Positions 1 to 4,697 of a stretch of 7,139 bases of DNA are shown here, piece by piece. Both the position numbers and the translations under genes were made by a program. The stretch is from assembly GCA_003161535.1 (NCBI GenBank), contig PMOM01000162.1, forward strand, positions 1 to 7,139. The letters run 5' to 3'. This DNA comes from Caulobacteraceae bacterium. Lineage in GTDB: Bacteria > Pseudomonadota > Alphaproteobacteria > Caulobacterales > Caulobacteraceae. Position 1 is the first letter of the stretch. Each line of letters begins with the position of its first letter. The notes beneath the pieces were generated by a model. It was not told the DNA's origin, searched no databases, and saw only the letters and a list, made by a program, of their open reading frames with translations.

Positions 1-756
1 ATCAACGGCACCACCGGCTATGAGGAAGCCGCTGCTCAGGGGCTCATGGCGGGCTTGAACGCCGCGCGCGCCGTGTCGGGCTCTCTTGCGGCCTGCCTGG
101 GGCGTGACGAAGCCTACATCGGCGTGATGATCGATGATCTGGTGACCCGGGGGGTTACCGAGCCCTATCGCATGTTCACCAGCCGCGCCGAATTTCGATT
201 GCGGCTGCGAGCCGACAACGCCGATCAGCGGCTAACCGCCCGCGGCGCGGCCCTCGGCTGCGTCGGCGCCCGGCGCGCCCGCGCTTGGCGCGCCAAGGGC
301 GCCATGCTCGCCAAAGCCAGGACGGAAGTCGCGAGCTTGCGACTGTCGCCCGCGCAGGTCGTCGAAGCCGGCTTCAAGGTCGCCCGCGATGGGCAGGCCA
401 GGACTTTCAGCCAACTGCTCGCCCACGCGGAGATCGGCTTTGACGATTTGGCCAAGGTTTGGCCGCAGATCGCCGACTGGCCCCCATTCGCACGCGAACA
501 AATTCAGATTGACGCCACCTATCACGGCTACATGGACCGCCAGGACGCCGACGTGGCCCTGTTCCAGCGCGACGAAGCCCTCGCGTTGCCAGGTGATCTT
601 GACTATCACGCCTTGGGGGCCCTCTCCAATGAGGCTCGCGAGAAGCTGACCGCGGTGCGCCCCGCCACCCTCGGCCAGGCCGCGCGCATTGAAGGGATCA
701 CGCCAGGGGCGATGACCGCCTTGCTGGCTCATGTTCGCCGCCGCCGCGCCGCGTGA
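1..756 (+). CDS. mnmG: tRNA uridine-5-carboxymethylaminomethyl(34) synthesis enzyme MnmG, C-terminal part (5' end outside window)
   Basis: MnmG (GidA) is the FAD-dependent partner of MnmE; together they add the carboxymethylaminomethyl group to C5 of wobble uridine 34 in several tRNAs. The reading frame is open from base 1, so the gene is cut by the window edge. About 251 residues are visible of a protein usually near 620. The first residues, INGTTGYEEAAAQGL, are the hallmark MnmG/GidA segment. They are followed by EAYIGVMIDDLV and by TEPYRMFTSRAEFRLRLR with DNAD, all conserved near the end of the FAD domain and the start of the helical C-terminal domain. The final 150 residues, including IDATYHGYMDRQ, form the family's helical tail, which contacts MnmE and tRNA. 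The stop codon overlaps the rsmG start, as in the common mnmG-rsmG-parA-parB order near bacterial origins. The first internal ATG at 46 is not the true start, because conserved sequence precedes it. The identification is secure. Confidence 0.97.
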   Translation: MNGTTGYEEAAAQGLMAGLNAARAVSGSLAACLGRDEAYIGVMIDDLVTRGVTEPYRMFTSRAEFRLRLRADNADQRLTARGAALGCVGARRARAWRAKGAMLAKARTEVASLRLSPAQVVEAGFKVARDGQARTFSQLLAHAEIGFDDLAKVWPQIADWPPFAREQIQIDATYHGYMDRQDADVALFQRDEALALPGDLDYHALGALSNEAREKLTAVRPATLGQAARIEGITPGAMTALLAHVRRRRAA

Positions 757-1385
757 TGGATACGGCTGGCCCCGATGCTTTCGCCCAGGCGGTGGGGGCG
801 ACGGCTAAGCGCCAGGAAGACTTGGAGATATTCCGCGTCATGCTGGTGGCCGCCAACCAGACGATGAATCTGGTCGGGGCATCCACACTCGGCGACTTTT
901 GGAATCGGCACGTTGTAGACAGCGCGCAGTTGCTGTGCTTCGCGCCCCAAGCACGGGTGTGGGCGGACCTGGGAACCGGCGGCGGACTTCCCGGGCTGGT
1001 GTTGGCCATATTGTTGAAAGATCGGCCTGGCTCGAGGGTGCATTTGATCGAGAGCGTGGCCAAGCGCTGCCGGTTTCTTGCCTCCGTGGCCGCCAAGCTC
1101 GGACTGCCGATCGAAATTCACAACGCCCGGGCCGAGTCGCTGAGGTTGAGGGTCCAAATGGTCACCGCCCGGGCGTGCGCGCCCCTCGAGCGGCTAATGG
1201 GCTTCGCCGAGCCCTATTTCGCCCTTGGCGCGCATGGCCTTTTCCTCAAGGGAGAGACCGCCGACGCCGAGATTGAGCGCGCTGAGAAGCGATGGCGCTT
1301 TAGTGCGCGGGTTCATCCCAGCCTGAGCGATCCGCGCGGTCGGGTGGTGTCGATCGAGCGGCTATCGCGTCGCGGGGCAGGGTGA
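756..1385 (+). CDS. rsmG: 16S rRNA (guanine(527)-N7)-methyltransferase RsmG
   Basis: RsmG (GidB) uses S-adenosylmethionine to methylate N7 of G527 in the 530 loop of 16S rRNA; in other bacteria its loss gives low-level streptomycin resistance. The product is 209 residues from ATG 756, close to the family norm of about 210. Numbering from the GTG at 753, visible motifs are NLVGASTLGDFWNRHVVDS (39-57), the SAM-binding loop DLGTGGGLPG (72-81), HLIES (97-101) for the next strand of the Rossmann fold, and VTARACAPLERL (137-148), which matches the conserved motif near the active site. The start is ambiguous: GTG at 753 overlaps the mnmG stop by 4 nt (GTGA), and ATG at 756 overlaps by 1 nt (TGATG). 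I prefer the ATG. No Shine-Dalgarno sequence is visible upstream, so translation probably depends on ribosomes finishing mnmG. The stop lies 4 nt before parA. Confidence 0.96.
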   Translation: MDTAGPDAFAQAVGATAKRQEDLEIFRVMLVAANQTMNLVGASTLGDFWNRHVVDSAQLLCFAPQARVWADLGTGGGLPGLVLAILLKDRPGSRVHLIESVAKRCRFLASVAAKLGLPIEIHNARAESLRLRVQMVTARACAPLERLMGFAEPYFALGAHGLFLKGETADAEIERAEKRWRFSARVHPSLSDPRGRVVSIERLSRRGAG

Positions 1386-1389
1386 GGCC

Positions 1390-2199
1390 GTGCGGGTCCT
1401 GGCTATCGCCAATCAAAAGGGCGGCGTGGGCAAGACAACCACGACCATCAACCTCGGCACGGCGTTGTCCGCCGTGGGCGAACGGGTGCTGTTGATCGAT
1501 TCCGATCCGCAAGGGAACGCCTCGACGGGTTTGGGCGTGGGCGCGGCCATGCGCGTGCGCACACTCTATGACGTGATAATGGAGGACTTTCCCATCGCCG
1601 AGGCGGCCATCGGGACGGCGATCCCTGGGCTCGACTTGGTGCCAGCCGAGCCCGACCTTTCGGGTGTCGAGCTGGAACTGGCTCAGGCGCCCCGCCGAGC
1701 ATTCAGGCTTAGGGATGCCCTGGAGCCGGCGCGGGGAGCACAAACCTACGACTATGTCCTCATCGACTGCCCGCCGTCGCTCAATGTCTTGACCCTCAAC
1801 GCCATGACCGCGGCCGATGCCGTCCTGGTGCCTCTGCAATGTGAATTCTTCGCCCTCGAAGGCTTGACCCAGCTCCTGCGAACGGTCGAACGTGTTCGCG
1901 GCGCCCTCAATCCCGCGCTGGAGATCCAGGGGGTCGTGCTGACCATGTACGACAAGCGCAACAGTCTTTCGGCCCAGGTGGCCAGTGACGTGCGCCAACA
2001 TCTGGGTGACTTGGTCTATCAGACCGTGATCCCGCGCAACGTCCGGGTCTCCGAGGCGCCCTCCTTTGGCAAACCAGCGCTGATCTATGATTTGAAATGC
2101 GCCGGCAGCCAGGCCTATCTGCGTTTGGCCAGGGAAGTGATCGGTCGCGAACGGGACAGATCGATCGAGAGCGGGGCGTCTTCTGGGGAGGCACTATGA
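1390..2199 (+). CDS. parA: chromosome partitioning ATPase ParA
   Basis: ParA is the Walker-type ATPase of chromosome segregation. ATP-bound dimers coat the nucleoid, and contact with ParB at parS triggers hydrolysis, so the origin region is drawn along a retreating ParA gradient. The product has 269 residues, typical of the short chromosomal (type Ib-like) ParAs without an N-terminal helix-turn-helix. The deviant Walker A motif KGGVGKTT (10-17) includes the signature lysine K10. DSDPQGN (37-43) is the A' motif and YVLIDCPPS (122-130) is Walker B. RNVRVSEAPSFGKP (216-229) and YDLKCAGSQAYL (233-244) belong to the conserved C-terminal region, which in ParAs carries basic residues for non-specific DNA binding. 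Translation starts at a GTG; the G-rich stretch around the rsmG stop (1374-1387) can serve as ribosome-binding site. The frame ends inside the parB start (ATGA), so ParA and ParB are probably translationally coupled. Function is inferred from motifs and from parB next to it. Confidence 0.97.
   Translation: MRVLAIANQKGGVGKTTTTINLGTALSAVGERVLLIDSDPQGNASTGLGVGAAMRVRTLYDVIMEDFPIAEAAIGTAIPGLDLVPAEPDLSGVELELAQAPRRAFRLRDALEPARGAQTYDYVLIDCPPSLNVLTLNAMTAADAVLVPLQCEFFALEGLTQLLRTVERVRGALNPALEIQGVVLTMYDKRNSLSAQVASDVRQHLGDLVYQTVIPRNVRVSEAPSFGKPALIYDLKCAGSQAYLRLAREVIGRERDRSIESGASSGEAL
2186..2191 (+). promoter_or_regulatory. ribosome-binding site of parB
   Basis: GGGAGG lies inside the last codons of parA. 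It sits 4 nt before the ATG at 2196 and 7 nt before the ATG at 2199. It is the clearest Shine-Dalgarno sequence at any + strand junction in this window and places the parB start at this double ATG and not further upstream. By spacing alone the second ATG fits slightly better. Confidence 0.7.
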
Positions 2200-3089
2200 T
2201 GGTGGAAGGACGACGGGGGCTGGGGCGAGGCCTTTCGGCCCTCCTTGACGAGGCGCAAGCGGCGTCGACGCCAGAGGGCCGCACCGCGGCGGGAATCCTG
2301 GATCTTCCCATCGAGTTGGTTCGGCGCAATCCAGATCAACCGCGGCGGGCATTCGCGCCCGACGACCTTGACGAATTGGCGGCCTCCGTCCGTGAACGCG
2401 GCGTTATCCAGCCTATCCTGGTGCGGCCGCTCATGGACGTCCCTGGCGAGTATCAGATCGTCGCCGGCGAGCGGCGCTGGCGCGCGGCGCAGATGGCGGG
2501 GCTACGGGCAATCCCGGCTCTGGTGCGCGATCTGGATGAATTAGAGGTGATGGAAGTCGCCTTGATTGAAAACATCCAGCGTACCGACCTCAACGCCTTG
2601 GAAGAGGCTCGCGGCTATGGCGCCATGACGAAGCGCTTTGGACGCAGCGCCGAGGCGATCGCCAAGATCGTTGGCAAGAGCCGCAGCCACGTCGCCAACA
2701 CCTTGCGTCTGATGCGCTTGCCGGCCTCGGTTCAAGAGCACCTTGAGGCCGGCCGTCTCACCGCCGGCCACGCCCGCGCCCTGTTGGATCTTGATGACGC
2801 GCCGGGTCTCGCCGAGCGAATCATCAAACAAGGTCTGAATGTTCGCCAGACCGAGGCGCTGGCCAAGCGAGCGCGCGAGGGCGATGTCGCGGCAGGGCCG
2901 CGCGCCAAAAGGACCCCGGTCAAGGATGCCGACGCCCGCGACCTCGAGAGAAACCTCGGCAATGTCCTGGGGCTCAACGTGGAAATTCGCCACGCGGGCC
3001 GCGCTGGGGAACTGCGCATCGCTTACAAGAGCCTTGAGCAGCTGGACGATCTGTGCGTGCGCCTGATGCGAGCCGCGCCCGCTCGGTGA
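2196..3089 (+). CDS. parB: chromosome partitioning protein ParB (parS-binding CTPase clamp)
   Basis: ParB binds parS, loads as a CTP-dependent sliding clamp, spreads on flanking DNA and stimulates ParA. From ATG 2196 it has 297 residues, normal for chromosomal ParB. GLGRGLSALL (8-17) is the N-terminal ParA-stimulating peptide, with the key arginine in GRG. The N-terminal CTP-binding domain follows (about 35-135), with NPDQPRR (45-51), the GERRWRAA box (91-98) and ENIQRTDLN (125-133). A central helix-turn-helix domain (about 145-230) includes GKSRSHVANTLRLMRLP (160-176) for parS recognition. A charged linker around 229-247 leads to a C-terminal dimerisation domain (about 248-297). In-frame codons run back to 2097, but that stretch overlaps parA by 100 nt and lacks family resemblance; MVEGRRGLGRGL is the normal N-terminus and has an RBS. 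A parS match lies at 6139-6154. The next gene is convergent, 16 nt away. Confidence 0.97.
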   Translation: MMVEGRRGLGRGLSALLDEAQAASTPEGRTAAGILDLPIELVRRNPDQPRRAFAPDDLDELAASVRERGVIQPILVRPLMDVPGEYQIVAGERRWRAAQMAGLRAIPALVRDLDELEVMEVALIENIQRTDLNALEEARGYGAMTKRFGRSAEAIAKIVGKSRSHVANTLRLMRLPASVQEHLEAGRLTAGHARALLDLDDAPGLAERIIKQGLNVRQTEALAKRAREGDVAAGPRAKRTPVKDADARDLERNLGNVLGLNVEIRHAGRAGELRIAYKSLEQLDDLCVRLMRAAPAR

Positions 3090-3105
3090 GAGAGACGTTC
3101 CTCAG

Positions 3106-4158
3106 CTAGAGCCCCAATCGCCGCGCCCGCGCCGCCACGGTGAGCGCCAGCCGCTCAGCCAAGACGCGGTCCGGCGCGCCGGTATGTTTGCAGGCGCGGT
3201 CGGCGGCCAGGATGTCTGGCTGAAGCCTCTCCAATTCAGTCAAATTCCACAGGCGAGCCTGGCGTAGAAACTCCCGCTCGTCTTTCCAGAAGACTCCGGC
3301 CGCCTTGGCGGCGATCTGCCATGAGACGCCGCCCTGATGGAGAGCGGCGACGCGCCGCAGCCGGGCCAGATGGACGCTCAGGGCGCGCACCGCCGCCGGA
3401 CCGGACTCGCCTTCCTGGGCCGCTCTGCGCAATCCCGCATAGGCGGCCACGGGCCGACCGCCGAAGGCGTCATTCGCCGCCGCCGCCAGAGAGGCGTCCG
3501 GCTCCACTCCGAAAAACCCGTCCAGATCGCCGGCGCTGGCGATTTTGCCGCTTCCAGGACCCAGGAAGAGGACCAGACGCTCGATTTCCCGGCGGGCCAC
3601 GCCGCGTTCGTGAGGCAGGCGGCCCACGAACAGCTCCAGCGCCTCCGCCGTCAGACTTAAGGCGTCGGCGGCGAGCGCCTCCCGCGTAAATCGAGCCAGG
3701 TCGCCAGGCTCGTCCTCATAACAGGCAATCACCGCGCACCCAGGAGCCTTTTCAGCGACCCTGCGCAGGATCGAGTCGCGCGCCAAAATGCCGGCTTCTA
3801 TTAGGAAAAACGCCTCTGGATTGAACCGTCCAGTCAGGTGATCCCCCAAGGCTTCCGCGGCCAGGCGATCGGCGGACTGCCGCTCACCGGACAGTCGCAG
3901 CCGCACCAGCCGCCGACCTCCGACCATTGAAATCGCCATCAACTCGCCGTCGAGCCGGGCGGCGTCGCCTTCCAAATCCCCCTCCGAGATCACCGCGACA
4001 TCGAAAGGATCGTCTGGCCGCGCCGTGGCCGCCGCGGCGAGGAGCTCGGCCCGCTCTCGGACCACCCCGAGGTCACGACCGTAAACCAGGCTCGCCAGGA
4101 TGGCTGGGTCGGGAGCAGCGAGGAAACGGTCGATGTCCGCCCGCCGCGTAAGGATCAC
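3106..4158 (-). CDS. holA: DNA polymerase III subunit delta HolA
   Basis: HolA is the delta subunit of the clamp loader; it opens the beta sliding clamp so that it can be placed on primed DNA at the replication fork. The product is 350 residues, about the usual length (around 340). The start ILTRRADIDRFLAAPDPAI, the LVYGRDLGVVRERAELL segment (24-40), MVGGRRLVRLRL (78-89), FLIEAGILARDS (118-129) and PHERGVARREIERLVLFLG (182-200) fit the alphaproteobacterial delta family. As in other delta subunits there is no working Walker A motif, because this subunit does not hydrolyse ATP. The C-terminal part (about 215-350) is the helical collar domain. The start codon is GTG (reverse complement of 4156-4158), with only a weak G-rich stretch upstream. 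It lies 13 nt after the lptE stop, so it is probably translated from the leuS-lptE-holA transcript. Assignment rests on family pattern plus conserved gene order; low overall conservation of the family leaves little real doubt. Confidence 0.92.
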   Translation of the reverse strand: MILTRRADIDRFLAAPDPAILASLVYGRDLGVVRERAELLAAAATARPDDPFDVAVISEGDLEGDAARLDGELMAISMVGGRRLVRLRLSGERQSADRLAAEALGDHLTGRFNPEAFFLIEAGILARDSILRRVAEKAPGCAVIACYEDEPGDLARFTREALAADALSLTAEALELFVGRLPHERGVARREIERLVLFLGPGSGKIASAGDLDGFFGVEPDASLAAAANDAFGGRPVAAYAGLRRAAQEGESGPAAVRALSVHLARLRRVAALHQGGVSWQIAAKAAGVFWKDEREFLRQARLWNLTELERLQPDILAADRACKHTGAPDRVLAERLALTVAARARRLGL

Positions 4159-4171
4159 AATCGCCCGCCGA

Positions 4172-4693
4172 TCAATGGCCGGCGCTGTGCGCCAGCCACG
4201 CGGCCAACTCGATCTGGATGCGCCGCGCCGCGTCCGAGGCGACTCGTTCCTGACTGTCCTGGCGGGCCGCGATCCCCGCGTAGGCTGCGTCCGCCGCGTC
4301 GTAGCTTACCGCCGTGGTGACTTCACCGCTGTGAGCGACCTGCCCGGTCGCCACGGCTGTCAGCGTGTATCTGACCGTGACGCCAAGTTCGTAGCGCTCG
4401 GCGACATTATCAATGCGCAGGCCCCGGGGATCGCGCGTCGTCGCTAGACTAAGGTCAAGCCGCCAGACAGGAGAGGCGTTTTTGTCGTGAGCAAGAGCGT
4501 CGTCGAGATCCTCTCTCAGCAAATAGGCCACGCGGCCCTGGGGAACGACGACATCAATCGACGACAGACCCGCCGAAACGCCCGGTGTGGCATAAAGAGG
4601 GGTGAAGCCGCAGCCGGACGCCGCCAGGGCGGAAATCATCAGCCCGACCAAGGCAAGGGCGCGCCGGCTCGACCAGGCGTGGATCGCAGCCAT
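4172..4693 (-). CDS. lptE: LPS-assembly lipoprotein LptE
   Basis: LptE plugs the LptD barrel in the outer membrane and helps insert lipopolysaccharide into the outer leaflet. The 173-residue product begins with a lipoprotein signal peptide: R10-R11, a hydrophobic core at about 12-25, and a lipobox ASGC with the lipidated cysteine at position 28. The cysteine is followed by GFTPLYA, the usual LptE start (GCGF.PLY). The residue after Cys is Gly, not Asp, consistent with sorting to the outer membrane. The region around LRIDNVAERYELGVTVRYTL (92-111) and the C-terminal alternating Ala/Asp segment with RQDSQERVASDAARRI (144-159) match the alphaproteobacterial LptE pattern. The ATG lies 4 nt after the leuS stop, with no strong ribosome-binding site, which suggests coupling. 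holA follows after 13 nt. The same trio leuS-lptE-holA occurs in E. coli, which supports the call. Its presence implies an LPS-producing Gram-negative cell. Confidence 0.92.
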   Translation of the reverse strand: MAAIHAWSSRRALALVGLMISALAASGCGFTPLYATPGVSAGLSSIDVVVPQGRVAYLLREDLDDALAHDKNASPVWRLDLSLATTRDPRGLRIDNVAERYELGVTVRYTLTAVATGQVAHSGEVTTAVSYDAADAAYAGIAARQDSQERVASDAARRIQIELAAWLAHSAGH

Positions 4694-4697
4694 GGCG

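Noticed and set aside
232..732. 166-codon open frame on the minus strand inside mnmG
   Set aside because: Antisense frames of this length are common in GC-rich coding DNA; the sense frame is a clear MnmG and the antisense product shows no recognisable motif.
1300..2001. 233-codon open frame on the minus strand across rsmG and parA
   Set aside because: A shadow of the parA codon pattern; the sense strand encodes complete Walker motifs and the antisense product is low-complexity and His/Arg/Gly rich.
2097..2195. Possible 33-residue N-terminal extension of ParB starting at 2097
   Set aside because: It overlaps 100 nt of parA, has no ribosome-binding site and does not resemble ParB; the usual N-terminus MVEGRRGLGRGL starts at 2196/2199 behind GGGAGG.
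3081..3112. Imperfect hairpin over the parB/holA junction (GCTC/GAGC outer and TGAG/CTCA inner pairs) as a bidirectional terminator
   Set aside because: Stems are only 4 bp each, separated by unequal internal loops, and no T-run follows on either strand.
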